A stretch of 64,000 bases of DNA from Saccharospirillum sp043196875 (lineage in GTDB: Bacteria; Pseudomonadota; Gammaproteobacteria; Pseudomonadales; Natronospirillaceae), in assembly GCF_043196875.1 (NCBI RefSeq), contig NZ_JBEBMX010000004.1, positions 186,001 through 250,000 on the forward strand. The letters run 5' to 3'. Shown in pieces: positions 53,702 to 63,177 of the stretch. A model generated the notes under the pieces. That model was given only the letters and a program-made list of their open reading frames with translations, had not been told where the DNA came from and made no database searches. Positions within the stretch are counted from its first letter, which is position 1, and each line of letters starts with the position of its first letter. Made by a program: the position numbers and the translations under genes.

Positions 53702-53900
53702 GTGCAGCGCTCCGTCCCGACAATAAACAAAGCAGGGGATGAGCTTTTCCTGGTTTGATCGGCAACAGCGGTCAAACAGCGCTGCAAAAAATACACGATC
53801 CCGAAAAAGTGCCTTTGCTCAGTACCGGAGCGGGCCAACCAACAACAATATTGCTGGCGGCAGTGATTCACAGCGCTGTAACGCCTTGGGAGAACAACTC

Positions 53901-54971
53901 ATGACTGTCTTTAAGACCGCAGCCCGGCTGTGCGCTTTGTCGCTCGCCACCGCTTTTACCGCAACACTGGCCACTCAGGTCGCCGCTGAAACCGTCGGCA
54001 TCGCCATGCCCACCAAGTCATCCGCGCGGTGGATTTCCGACGGCGAAAGCATGGTGCGCCAATTCGAAGAAGCCGGTTACGACACCGATCTGCAATACGC
54101 CGAAGACGACATTCCGACGCAGTTGTCACAGATTGAAAACATGATCGTTAAAGGCGTCGATGTACTGGTGATTGCGTCCATCGACGGCACAACATTGTCG
54201 TCAGCGCTGCAACAAGCGGCCGACCTGGGCATCGAAGTGATCGCTTACGATCGCCTGATTCGCGGCTCAGCAAACGTCGACTACTACGCCACCTTCGATA
54301 ACTTCCAGGTTGGCGTTTTGCAGGCGCAATACATTGTCGATGCGCTGGATCTGGCAGACGGCGATGGCCCTTACAACATCGAACTGTTCGGTGGCTCGCC
54401 CGACGACAACAACGCCTACTTCTTCTACAACGGCGCCATGTCGATCCTGCAACCTTACATCGACAACGGCCAGTTGGTCGTTCGCTCCGGCCAGACCGGC
54501 ATGGACACCGTTTCCACACTGCGCTGGGACGGTTCAGTCGCTCAGGCGCGCATGGATAACCTGCTCTCAGCTTACTACTCCGATGCCCGCGTCGATGCCG
54601 TGCTGTCGCCTTACGACGGTCTGTCCATCGGTATTATTTCTTCGCTGAAAGGCGTTGGTTACGGCAGCGGTAATTTGCCGATGCCGGTAATCACCGGTCA
54701 GGACGCCGAAGTGCCTTCAGTTAAATCCATCCTCGCCGGCGAGCAGACCATGACGGTGTTCAAAGACACCCGCGAACTGGCGCGCGTCACTGTCGGTATG
54801 GTCGATGCGTTGTTCCGTGGCACCGAGCCGGAAATCAACGACACCTCCACTTACGACAACGGCGTCAAGGTGATCCCTTCTTATCTGCTGGTACCGGTCA
54901 GTGTCGATGAAGACAACTGGGAAGACGTCCTGGTCGACAGCGGTTACTACAGCGAAGACGACATTCGCTAA
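53901..54971 (+). CDS. chvE: ChvE-like multiple-monosaccharide-binding protein
   Basis: 356 residues from ATG 53901 (GGGAG upstream); open frame from 53739 is not coding. Signal peptide (about 1-28, TLATQVAAET), then the ChvE-type sequence VGIAMPTKSSARWISDGESMVRQFEEAGYDTDLQYAEDD. ChvE binds L-arabinose, D-galactose, D-xylose and D-glucose. Followed by a terminator-like hairpin and gguA. The arabinose-pathway genes downstream support L-arabinose as main ligand. Confidence 0.93.
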   Translation: MTVFKTAARLCALSLATAFTATLATQVAAETVGIAMPTKSSARWISDGESMVRQFEEAGYDTDLQYAEDDIPTQLSQIENMIVKGVDVLVIASIDGTTLSSALQQAADLGIEVIAYDRLIRGSANVDYYATFDNFQVGVLQAQYIVDALDLADGDGPYNIELFGGSPDDNNAYFFYNGAMSILQPYIDNGQLVVRSGQTGMDTVSTLRWDGSVAQARMDNLLSAYYSDARVDAVLSPYDGLSIGIISSLKGVGYGSGNLPMPVITGQDAEVPSVKSILAGEQTMTVFKDTRELARVTVGMVDALFRGTEPEINDTSTYDNGVKVIPSYLLVPVSVDEDNWEDVLVDSGYYSEDDIR

Positions 54972-54981
54972 GCCCTTTGGC

Positions 54982-55010
54982 TGGCCGGCACCGCCGGTCG
55001 GCCTTTTTTT
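54982..55010 (+). terminator. terminator/attenuator between chvE and gguA
   Basis: Stem GGCCG / CGGCC extended by GCACC/GCCGG pairing, followed by a run of seven T, between the chvE stop and gguA start. Expected to leave chvE mRNA in excess. Confidence 0.75.
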
Positions 55011-55028
55011 GGTATGAGAGGGTGCGCA

Positions 55029-56558
55029 GTGAACACCATTTTAGAAATGCGCGGCATCACCAAAACGTTCCCGGGTGTGAAAGCGCTCAACAACGTTAAT
55101 CTGGCCATCCGCGACGGCGAAATTCACGCTCTGGTGGGCGAAAACGGCGCCGGTAAATCAACCTTAATGAAAGTCCTCAGCGGCGTGCATCCGCACGGCA
55201 GCTACGACGGCGAGATTCTGTTCGACGGTGAAGAGCGTCAGTTCAAATCCATCGCCGACAGCGAGCGCCTGGGCATCATCATCATTCATCAGGAACTGGC
55301 CTTGGTGCCATTACTGTCGATTGCCGAGAACATCTATCTGGGCAATGAACAGGCACACAACGGCATTATCGATTGGCCACGCAGTTATTCTCAGACCGAA
55401 AAGCTGCTCGCCAAAGTCGGACTCAGCGAAGCACCGGGTACGCCAGTGGGCGAGCTGGGGGTGGGCAAACAGCAGCTCGTTGAAATCGCCAAGGCGTTAT
55501 CAAAAAACGTGCGCCTGCTAATTCTCGACGAACCCACCGCCAGCCTGAACGAAGCCGAAAGCGCCGCCTTATTGGAACTGCTCAAGGAGTTTCGTGCTCA
55601 GGGCATTACCTCCATTTTGATTTCGCACAAACTCAACGAAGTCAAACAGGTGGCCGACACCGTCACGGTATTGCGCGATGGCGCCACCGTCAGTCGGCTC
55701 GATTGTGCGACTGAAGAAATCAGCGAAGATCGCATTGTTTCCGACATGGTTGGACGCGCCTTATCAGATCGTTTTCCGCCACGCAAACCGAACATTGGCG
55801 ACATCGTTTTTAAAGTGCGCAACTGGAATGTGTTCCATCCGCAGCAGTCCGATCGGCAGATTATTCATAACGTCAGCCTGGATGTTCGCGCCGGAGAAAT
55901 CGTCGGTATTGCCGGCTTGATGGGTTCCGGTCGTACTGAACTGGCGATGAGTATTTTCGGCCGCGCTTATGGCCAGAAAATCAGCGGTGAAGTGACGCTG
56001 CACGACCAGCCGATGGACGTCAGCACGGTGCAGCGAGCGGTCGGTTCCGGCCTCGCCTACGCTACTGAAGACCGCAAAACCTACGGCCTGGTATTGGACG
56101 ATACCATCAGCCGCAACGTCTCCATGGCCAACCTCGGCGCCGTCAGCCGGGGAGCGGTAATGAACGATCAATATGAAGACAACGTCGCCGAAGGTTACCG
56201 CCAAAAAATCAATATCAAGACGCCGCATGTACAGCAAAAAGCGGTCAATCTGTCCGGCGGTAATCAACAAAAAGTGGTGCTGTCGAAATGGCTGTTTACC
56301 GACCCTGAAGTGTTGATTCTGGATGAACCAACCCGGGGTATCGACGTCGGCGCCAAATACGAAATCTACAGCCTGATCAACGAACTGGCTGCTCAGCACA
56401 AAGCCATCATCGTCATCTCTTCAGAAATGCCTGAATTGCTCGGCATCAGCGATCGCATCTACGTCATGAACGAAGGCGAGCTGATCGGCGAACTGCCGCG
56501 TGAGCAGGCATCGCAAGAAGCCATTATGACGATGATCATTCAATCCGGGAGACACTGA
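55029..56558 (+). CDS. gguA: sugar ABC transporter ATPase GguA (MmsA)
   Basis: 509 residues from GTG 55029, with GAGAGGG six bases upstream; an ATG at 55014 is the alternative. Two ABC cassettes: Walker A GENGAGKST near 37-45, first signature LGVGKQQLVEIAKAL, second signature LSGGNQQKVVLSKWL. Very close in pattern to Agrobacterium GguA. It powers uptake through GguB. Confidence 0.95.
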   Translation: MNTILEMRGITKTFPGVKALNNVNLAIRDGEIHALVGENGAGKSTLMKVLSGVHPHGSYDGEILFDGEERQFKSIADSERLGIIIIHQELALVPLLSIAENIYLGNEQAHNGIIDWPRSYSQTEKLLAKVGLSEAPGTPVGELGVGKQQLVEIAKALSKNVRLLILDEPTASLNEAESAALLELLKEFRAQGITSILISHKLNEVKQVADTVTVLRDGATVSRLDCATEEISEDRIVSDMVGRALSDRFPPRKPNIGDIVFKVRNWNVFHPQQSDRQIIHNVSLDVRAGEIVGIAGLMGSGRTELAMSIFGRAYGQKISGEVTLHDQPMDVSTVQRAVGSGLAYATEDRKTYGLVLDDTISRNVSMANLGAVSRGAVMNDQYEDNVAEGYRQKINIKTPHVQQKAVNLSGGNQQKVVLSKWLFTDPEVLILDEPTRGIDVGAKYEIYSLINELAAQHKAIIVISSEMPELLGISDRIYVMNEGELIGELPREQASQEAIMTMIIQSGRH

Positions 56559-56559
56559 C

Positions 56560-57762
56560 ATGTCGACACAAGCATCCGTGGACCAGCCCAAGGCAAAGCA
56601 GCCATCGCTGGGCGGTTTCTTCAAGTCGCATCTGCGCGAATACGGCATTTTGATCGCCCTGGTGGTGATCATGGCGCTGTTCCAATTTTTAACCGACGGC
56701 ATTCTGCTGAAGCCGCTTAACCTGACCAATCTGTTTTTGCAGAACTCCTACATCATCATCATGGCGCTGGGCATGTTGATGGTCATCGTCTGCGGCCATA
56801 TCGATCTGTCGGTCGGTTCGGTGCTCGGTTTTATCGGTGCGCTGGCGGCGGTGATGATGGTGCAATGGGAATGGTCGGCGCCGGTCACCTTTGTCGCTTG
56901 TCTCGCCGTCGGCACGCTGATTGGTATGGCGCAAGGTTACTGGATTGCCTATTACCGCATTCCGGCCTTTATCGTCACTCTGGCCGGCATGCTGGTGTTT
57001 AAAGGCCTGACGCTGTGGTTGCTCGGCGGCCAGTCGGTCGGTCCGTTTCCGGAAACCTTCCAGAAACTGAGCACCGGCTTTCTGCCTAACCTCTTGCCCG
57101 GCGATGGCTTCCATATGACCTCCATGCTGCTCGGTATTGCCGTGGCAGCGCTGTTGCTCTACTTCAATATCCGCGCCCGCGCCAAACAGGCACAGTACGG
57201 CGCGGCACGCGAGCCATTGCAGTTTTTCTGGCTGCGCAACGGCCTGATCGCCGCAGCGGTAATCTACATCACCTACCTGCTGTCGACCTACAAAGGCCCA
57301 CCCAATGTGCTGATCCTGATGGCGCTGCTGATTTCCATCTACACCTTCGTGACTCAGCGCACCACCTTCGGCCGGCGCATCTACGCTATCGGTGGCAACG
57401 AAAAAGCCGCCATGCTGTCGGGCATCAACACCAAACGCCTGACCTTCCTGACCTTCGCCAATATGGGCATGTTGGCGGCGCTGGCCGGCATGGTATTCGC
57501 CGCTCGACTGAATATGGCGACGCCGAAAGCGGGCCTGGCGTTCGAGCTGGATGTGATCGCTGCTGTCTTTATCGGTGGCGCTTCGATGCGCGGCGGTTCG
57601 GGCAAAATCATCGGCGCGGTCATCGGCGCCCTGATCATGGGCGTGATGAACAACGGCATGTCCATCCTCGGTGTCGGCATCGACTGGCAGCAGGTGATCA
57701 AGGGTCTGGTGCTGCTCGCTGCGGTGATCTTCGACGTTTACAACAAGAACAAGAGCGGCTGA
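56560..57762 (+). CDS. gguB: sugar ABC transporter permease GguB (MmsB)
   Basis: 400 residues, about ten membrane helices. MLMVIVCGHIDLSVGSVLGFIGAL and AAVFIGGASMRGGSGKIIGAVIGALIMG are typical family segments. It is longer than RbsC by a central loop (about 200-225), as usual for GguB. One base after the gguA stop. Confidence 0.95.
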   Translation: MSTQASVDQPKAKQPSLGGFFKSHLREYGILIALVVIMALFQFLTDGILLKPLNLTNLFLQNSYIIIMALGMLMVIVCGHIDLSVGSVLGFIGALAAVMMVQWEWSAPVTFVACLAVGTLIGMAQGYWIAYYRIPAFIVTLAGMLVFKGLTLWLLGGQSVGPFPETFQKLSTGFLPNLLPGDGFHMTSMLLGIAVAALLLYFNIRARAKQAQYGAAREPLQFFWLRNGLIAAAVIYITYLLSTYKGPPNVLILMALLISIYTFVTQRTTFGRRIYAIGGNEKAAMLSGINTKRLTFLTFANMGMLAALAGMVFAARLNMATPKAGLAFELDVIAAVFIGGASMRGGSGKIIGAVIGALIMGVMNNGMSILGVGIDWQQVIKGLVLLAAVIFDVYNKNKSG

Positions 57763-57863
57763 GCGGCCACTTCCTTTTAAACGGGCAAGCCGGGCAACCG
57801 GCTTGACAGGCGCTCCGATCACTCCGACCATTTGTATTATTTTATTATTAATAGGGCACCGCC
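57763..57863 (+). promoter_or_regulatory. candidate promoter before the dehydratase gene
   Basis: A consensus -35 TTGACA lies at 57803-57808, but the 17-bp-spaced -10 (GACCAT) is poor; an AT-rich tract TTTGTATTATTTTATTATT follows at 57831. The tract holds an inverted copy (57833-57840) of the ATAATACA octamer of the chvE promoter, which may mark a common regulator site. Confidence 0.4.
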
Positions 57864-59624
57864 ATGACGGCTAATAACGACGGCAAGGGCAGCAAACCAA
57901 ATTCCAGTACCCCACTGCGTTCTCAGCAGTGGTTCGGTACGCGCGACAAGAACGGTTTTATGTATCGCTCCTGGATGAAGAACCAGGGCATTCCCGATCA
58001 TCATTTCGACGGCCGGCCGATCATCGGTATCTGCAACACCTGGTCGGAATTGACGCCTTGCAACGCTCACTTCCGGCAGATTGCCGAGCGGGTGAAAAAC
58101 GGCATTCGCGAAGCGGGCGGCGTACCGGTGGAATTCCCGGTGTTCTCCAACGGCGAATCGAACCTGCGGCCGACCGCGATGCTGACGCGCAACCTGGCGT
58201 CCATGGATGTTGAAGAAGCCATTCGCGGCAATCCCATCGATGGCGTAGTGCTGCTGACCGGATGCGATAAAACCACGCCCGCCTTGCTGATGGGCGCGGC
58301 CAGTTGTGATGTGCCGGCCATTGTCGTCACCGGCGGCCCCATGCTGAACGGCCAGCACCACGGCGAGCCAGTCGGTTCCGGTACCCTGGTGTGGCGTCTG
58401 CACGAAGAGTACAAAGCCGGCAAGATCGGCCTGCAGGATTTCCTCGACGCCGAAGGCGGGATGTCACGCTCGGCCGGTACCTGTAACACCATGGGCACCG
58501 CTTCCACCATGGCCTGCATGGCGGAATCGCTCGGTGTCAGCCTGCCGCACAACGCGGCTATTCCGGCGGTCGATTCACGGCGTTATGTGCTGGCGCATCT
58601 GTCCGGCATGCGCGCCGTGGAGATGGTGCACGAAGACTTAAAACTCTCCAAAGTGCTGACCCGCGATGCCTTTTTGAACGCCATCCGCACCAACGCCGCC
58701 ATTGGTGGTTCTACCAATGCAGTGATTCACCTCAAAGCCATCGCCGGTCGCATCGGTGTCGATCTGGAACTGGATGACTGGAATGAAGGTCGCGAAGTAC
58801 CGACGCTGGTGAACCTCCAGCCTTCGGGCCAGTATCTGATGGAAGAGTTTTATTACGCTGGCGGCCTGCCGGCGGTATTGCGCCGCCTGAACGAGGCCAA
58901 ACTGATCAAGGGTGACTGCCTGACCGTCAATGGCAAAACCCTGGCCGACAACGTCAAAGACGCGCCCTGCTACAACGACGACGTTATCCGGACCCTCGAC
59001 AATCCATTGATCGCCAATGGCGGCATCTGCGTGCTGCGCGGCAATCTGGCACCGCGCGGCGCAGTATTGAAACCGTCGGCGGCGAGCCCGGAGCTGATGA
59101 ACCATCGTGGCCGCGCCGTGGTGTTCGAAAACTTCGACGACTACAAAGCGCGCATCAATGACCCGGATCTGGACATTGATGCCAGCTGCGTCATGGTGCT
59201 GAAAAACTGCGGGCCCAAGGGCTATCCGGGCATGGCCGAAGTGGGCAACATGGGTCTGCCACCGAAACTGCTTAAAGCAGGTGTGACCGACATGGTGCGT
59301 ATTTCCGATGCGCGCATGAGCGGCACAGCCTTCGGCACGGTGGTGCTGCACGTCGCACCCGAGGCGATGGAACTGGGTCCGCTGGCGGCAGTGCGTAATG
59401 GCGACATCATTCATCTGGATGCCGACGGCGGCGTGCTCAACCTCGACATCAGTGATGCCGAGCTGGAGCAACGCCTTAAAGAACTGCGCGCCGACCACAT
59501 CATCGCCCGTGAAGGCGGCTATCTGGAACTCTATCGCGACCGGGTGCTGCAGGCCGACGAAGGCTGCGACTTCGACTTCCTGGTCGGTTGTCGCGGCGCG
59601 GCCGTGCCGGCCCACTCGCACTGA
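57864..59624 (+). CDS. araC: L-arabinonate dehydratase (IlvD/Edd family)
   Basis: 586 residues. The N-terminal LRSQQWFG...YRSWMKNQGIPDHHFDGRPIIGICNTW strongly resembles the rhizobial L-arabinonate dehydratase. [Fe-S] cluster cysteines C57, C134 (TGCDKTTP) and C207 (AGTCNTMG) are present. It removes water from L-arabinonate to L-2-keto-3-deoxyarabonate. araC here means the dehydratase name used in rhizobia and Azospirillum, not the E. coli regulator. D-xylonate or other sugar acids are possible substrates. Confidence 0.88.
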   Translation: MTANNDGKGSKPNSSTPLRSQQWFGTRDKNGFMYRSWMKNQGIPDHHFDGRPIIGICNTWSELTPCNAHFRQIAERVKNGIREAGGVPVEFPVFSNGESNLRPTAMLTRNLASMDVEEAIRGNPIDGVVLLTGCDKTTPALLMGAASCDVPAIVVTGGPMLNGQHHGEPVGSGTLVWRLHEEYKAGKIGLQDFLDAEGGMSRSAGTCNTMGTASTMACMAESLGVSLPHNAAIPAVDSRRYVLAHLSGMRAVEMVHEDLKLSKVLTRDAFLNAIRTNAAIGGSTNAVIHLKAIAGRIGVDLELDDWNEGREVPTLVNLQPSGQYLMEEFYYAGGLPAVLRRLNEAKLIKGDCLTVNGKTLADNVKDAPCYNDDVIRTLDNPLIANGGICVLRGNLAPRGAVLKPSAASPELMNHRGRAVVFENFDDYKARINDPDLDIDASCVMVLKNCGPKGYPGMAEVGNMGLPPKLLKAGVTDMVRISDARMSGTAFGTVVLHVAPEAMELGPLAAVRNGDIIHLDADGGVLNLDISDAELEQRLKELRADHIIAREGGYLELYRDRVLQADEGCDFDFLVGCRGAAVPAHSH

Positions 59625-59635
59625 TCGGAGGCAAG

Positions 59636-60406
59636 ATGCAACTGAGTAATCGTTACCCCAGCCTGGATGGCGCCGTTGTCTTTATCACCGGCGGCGGCTC
59701 CGGCATTGGTGCCGGCCTGGTCGAAGCCTTCGCCGACCAGGGCTCGACGGTGGTGTTCGTCGATATCTTAAAAGACGAATCCATCGCCCTGGCGAAAACG
59801 CTGAATGATCGTCTCGGCACCGAGCGGGTTTATTTCCACCACTGCGATCTGATCAACGTCGAACAGTTACAGCAAATTATCCGCGATACCGGCGAGCGCT
59901 TTGGCCCGATCAAGGCGCTGATCAACAACGCCGCCCAGGACACTCGTCATGATTTCCGCGAGGTCACGCCCGAATACTGGAACGAACGCATCAACATCAA
60001 CCTGCGACCCCAGTTCTTCGCCGCCCAGGCGGTGTACGAACAGATGAAGCAGGCCGGCGGCGGTTCCATCATCAACTTTGGCTCCATGAGCTGGCACGAG
60101 TGCCAGGGCAACATGACCGGCTACACCACCTCCAAAGCCGCCGTACTCGGCATGACTCGTGGCCTGGCGCGCGACATGGGCCCAGACCGCATCCGCGTGA
60201 ATACGCTGACGCCGGGCTGGGTCATGACCGAACGCCAACTGGCCAACTGGGTTAACGAAGACACCAAGGCGGAGATTCACAGCAGCCAGTGTTTGAAGGA
60301 AGAACTCTATCCGGAGCACATCTGTTCGATGGCGTTGTTTTTGGCGTCGGACGATAGCCGGATGTGCACCGCCCAGGACTACATCGTCGACGGCGGCTGG
60401 ATTTGA
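59636..60406 (+). CDS. SDR-family sugar 1-dehydrogenase (L-arabinose/D-galactose type)
   Basis: 256 residues from ATG 59636 (GGAGG upstream). Cofactor motif TGGGSGIG at 18-25, and active-site S150, Y163, K167 (GYTTSKAAV). Short-chain dehydrogenases with this layout oxidise aldose sugars to lactones in oxidative pentose pathways. It is directly downstream of the dehydratase. The presumed product is L-arabino-1,4-lactone. A long palindrome begins at its stop codon. Confidence 0.85.
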   Translation: MQLSNRYPSLDGAVVFITGGGSGIGAGLVEAFADQGSTVVFVDILKDESIALAKTLNDRLGTERVYFHHCDLINVEQLQQIIRDTGERFGPIKALINNAAQDTRHDFREVTPEYWNERININLRPQFFAAQAVYEQMKQAGGGSIINFGSMSWHECQGNMTGYTTSKAAVLGMTRGLARDMGPDRIRVNTLTPGWVMTERQLANWVNEDTKAEIHSSQCLKEELYPEHICSMALFLASDDSRMCTAQDYIVDGGWI

Positions 60407-60565
60407 GCGGGACAAAGGTGGATTTCAGTGGCAGTTCACTTCGTCAAAACGCCCGTCTCGGCGTTAAGCGAGTTTGAAATAGCGCTGCTATTCCTGCGCT
60501 CACTTGCCTTGATACGGACGCTTTGACTTCGTTCCTTTGCCACTGAAATCCGCCTTTGGCCCGCT
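60406..60565. repeat. 160-bp nested imperfect palindrome
   Basis: Left arm 60406-60433 and right arm 60538-60565 match at 26 of 28 positions (AGCGGGmCAAAGGyGGATTT, with CAGTGGCA continuing). Beyond them a second, looser pairing (about 60434-60456 with 60514-60537) continues, and a central hairpin AATAGC-GCT-GCTATT lies at 60478-60492. No open frame. It resembles MITE or ERIC-like intergenic elements, but no other copy is in the window. Confidence 0.7.
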
Positions 60566-60612
60566 GAAAAGACAACTGAAAGTAAGAACATAAAATTCAA
60601 GGAGACAGCCTT

Positions 60613-62199
60613 ATGAGTATTACCGGTAAGCAACTGATCGGCGGCAACTGGCAGGCCGGAGACGCCGGCAGTTATCAGGCCGTCAATCCGGCCACTGGCG
60701 AACAGCTTGGTCCCGAATTGAGCTTTGCCAGCGAAGCTCAGGTGAGTGCAGCGACTGAAGCGGCGGCCAAGGCGCTGCCGGCTTTTGCGGCGACCAGCTT
60801 GGAAGACCGCGCGGCTTTTCTGGAGGCTTGTGCCGAACAAATTATGGCGCTGGGTGATGAATTGCTCGAGCGCGTCAGTCTGGAAACTGGCTACCCGCGT
60901 GCGCGTGCCGAAAACGAGCGCGGCCGTACCTGCAACCAGTTGAAGATGTTCGCCGGTGTGGTTCGTGCTGGTGATTTCCTCGATGTGCGTATCGACTCCG
61001 CCTTGCCGGAACGCACCCCGCCGCGCCCAGATTTGCGCTTTGTTAAGCAGGCGCTCGGACCGGTCGCAGTGTTCGGTTCATCCAACTTTCCGCTGGCGTT
61101 TTCCGCTGCCGGTGGCGACACCGCTTCAGCGCTGGCCGCTGGTTGCCCGGTGGTGGTGAAAAGCCATAACTCTCATCCCGGCAGCGGCGAATTGGTCGCT
61201 CAGGCCTTGGCAAAGGCCGCTGAGCAATGTGGTATGCCAGCCGGGGTCATTAACTTTGTCGCCGGTGACGGCAATGGCATTGGCAGCCAACTGGTGACCG
61301 ATCCGAACATCAAGGCGGTGGGCTTTACCGGTTCCTATCGCGGCGGTGCAGCGCTGCATCAACTGGCCAACAATCGACCCGATCCGATTCCGTTTTTTGG
61401 CGAGATGGGTTCCATTAATCCGCTGGTCGTTTTACCTGAAGTTTTAAAGGCGAGTGCGAAGGAAATCGCTCAGGGTTTTGTTGGTTCGCTCACCTTGGGT
61501 ACCGGCCAGTTCTGTGTGAATCCAGGTCTGGTGTTGGGCATTGCCGGCCAGGAACTGGACACCTTTGTCAGCGCCACCGCCGAGGTCTTAACCGGTCAAC
61601 CGGCCGGAGTGATGCTCAACCAGGGCGTCGCCGGCGCTTATCAAAAAGGCGCCGATAAACTCGGTCAGCAAAGCGGTGTTGAAAGCGTCGCCGCCGGTGC
61701 CGAACCAGGCACGCAAGGTTACTGCGGCCAGGCGCGGCTGTATCGCGTTGCCGCCAAGGATTTTCTTGCCAACCCGGCGTTGCAGGAAGAAGTGTTCGGG
61801 CCGACATCACTGGTGGTGGTGTGCGCTAACGCGGCCCAGTTGACCGAAGTCGCCAGCGCGCTTTCCGGCCAGCTTACCGGTACACTGCACGGCACCGAAG
61901 CCGAGCTTGGCCAGCACAGCGAGCTGGTGCGTATGCTTGAGCAGCGCGTCGGTCGACTGGTGTTCAACGGCTTCCCGACCGGTGTCGAAGTCTGCGAAGC
62001 GATGATGCACGGTGGTCCACATCCGGCGTCGAGCGACACCCGTTTTACCTCGGTCGGCACTGCGGCAATCGACCGCTGGCTGCGCCCGGTTTGTTATCAA
62101 AACAGCCCGGCCAGTCTGTTACCTCCGGCACTGCAAAACGCCAACCCTTGGCAACTGCGCCGCCGAGTGGATGGACAATGGCAAACCGGCCCGCTATAA
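60613..62199 (+). CDS. alpha-ketoglutarate semialdehyde dehydrogenase
   Basis: 528 residues. Aldehyde dehydrogenase with NAD(P) motif VGFTGSYRGG around 236-245, catalytic E264 (GEMGSINP) and C301 (GTGQFCVNP). Its length and the EMGSINP segment match the 2,5-dioxovalerate dehydrogenase subfamily. It turns alpha-ketoglutarate semialdehyde into alpha-ketoglutarate, the last step of the pathway. AAGGAG upstream. A terminator-like hairpin overlaps its stop. Confidence 0.92.
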   Translation: MSITGKQLIGGNWQAGDAGSYQAVNPATGEQLGPELSFASEAQVSAATEAAAKALPAFAATSLEDRAAFLEACAEQIMALGDELLERVSLETGYPRARAENERGRTCNQLKMFAGVVRAGDFLDVRIDSALPERTPPRPDLRFVKQALGPVAVFGSSNFPLAFSAAGGDTASALAAGCPVVVKSHNSHPGSGELVAQALAKAAEQCGMPAGVINFVAGDGNGIGSQLVTDPNIKAVGFTGSYRGGAALHQLANNRPDPIPFFGEMGSINPLVVLPEVLKASAKEIAQGFVGSLTLGTGQFCVNPGLVLGIAGQELDTFVSATAEVLTGQPAGVMLNQGVAGAYQKGADKLGQQSGVESVAAGAEPGTQGYCGQARLYRVAAKDFLANPALQEEVFGPTSLVVVCANAAQLTEVASALSGQLTGTLHGTEAELGQHSELVRMLEQRVGRLVFNGFPTGVEVCEAMMHGGPHPASSDTRFTSVGTAAIDRWLRPVCYQNSPASLLPPALQNANPWQLRRRVDGQWQTGPL

Positions 62200-62210
62200 G
62201 CGGGCTTTTT
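62189..62210 (+). terminator. attenuator-like hairpin overlapping the aldehyde dehydrogenase stop codon
   Basis: GCCCGCT / AGCGGGC with a three-base ATA loop and five T, immediately followed by the ribosome site (GGAG) of the lactonase gene. Read-through would be needed to express the lactonase from the same message. Confidence 0.7.
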
Positions 62211-62219
62211 GGAGTATCA

Positions 62220-63140
62220 ATGACGGATCAACTGGAACTGCTGTTCAGCCTGGATTTGGGCAATGAATTGGGCGAAGCCGTGCAATGGCACCACGCCAGT
62301 CAGACGCTGTGGTGGACCGATATTCACCAAAGCCGGCTGTATCGCTACGACTGGGCCAGCCAACAACTGACCGACTGGCACACTCCCGATCGAATAACCT
62401 CCTTCGGCATTCTCGACACCCAGCCGGTCCGTCTGCTTGCCGCCTTCGCCGGCGGCTTTGCGCTCTATCAACCGGAAAACGACGACGTCCAATGGCTGGC
62501 GCAACCGGAACGGCACCTGCCGGGCAATCGTTTCAACGACGGTCGGGTCGATCGCCAGGGCCGTTTCTGGGCCGGCACCATGCAGGACATTCCTTCCGAC
62601 ACGGGCGATCGCCAACCCGTCGGTACGCTCTACCGACTCGACTCGACTGGCGCCACGCCGGTTATTAACGACCTGACCATTCCCAATACGCTGTGCTGGT
62701 CACAAGACAGCCGTCAGCTGTTTCACGCCGATACGCCGACCGGCCAGATTCGTCGTTATGATTTCGATGCCAAAAGTGGCGACATCGACAACGAAACCCT
62801 CTTCGCCAAAGCGCCACGCGGCTATCCCGATGGAGGCCTGATCGATGCCGAGGGTTACCTGATGTGTGCGCTTTTTGGTGGCAGCGCCGTGGCACGATTC
62901 AACCCAGAGGGCGAGTTGGTGGCACTGCATGAATTACCGGCGTCCCAACCGACCTGCGTCGCGCTTGGTGGCCCCGATCTGAACGTCTTGTTCGTGACTT
63001 CAGCCACCGAAGCCATGAGCGACGAACAACTCAAAGCCGAGCCCAAAGCCGGCAGTCTCTTTGCTTATGCCACGCCTTATAAAGGTGTGCCGGAATGCAC
63101 GCCCGATGCGGCTTTGTTGCCGCAGCCATTAAGCGACTGA
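62220..63140 (+). CDS. SMP-30/gluconolactonase family lactonase (arabinolactonase type)
   Basis: 306 residues from ATG 62220 (GGAG upstream); open frame from 62091 overlaps the previous gene. Six-bladed propeller with metal ligands E19 (LGEAVQW), N156 (IPNTLCW) and D204 (YPDGGLID), and the conserved GNRFNDGRVDRQGRFWAGTM. It would hydrolyse the sugar lactone to L-arabinonate. The order SDR, dehydrogenase, lactonase completes the pathway. Confidence 0.9.
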   Translation: MTDQLELLFSLDLGNELGEAVQWHHASQTLWWTDIHQSRLYRYDWASQQLTDWHTPDRITSFGILDTQPVRLLAAFAGGFALYQPENDDVQWLAQPERHLPGNRFNDGRVDRQGRFWAGTMQDIPSDTGDRQPVGTLYRLDSTGATPVINDLTIPNTLCWSQDSRQLFHADTPTGQIRRYDFDAKSGDIDNETLFAKAPRGYPDGGLIDAEGYLMCALFGGSAVARFNPEGELVALHELPASQPTCVALGGPDLNVLFVTSATEAMSDEQLKAEPKAGSLFAYATPYKGVPECTPDAALLPQPLSD

Positions 63141-63177
63141 TTACCTTTCGATAAACAAAGTTGGGCAAGATAGAGTG

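Noticed and set aside
56689..57831. A 380-codon minus-strand frame over gguB
   Set aside because: Antisense shadow of a GC-rich gene; His/Asp/Gln-rich with no homology and no ribosome site.
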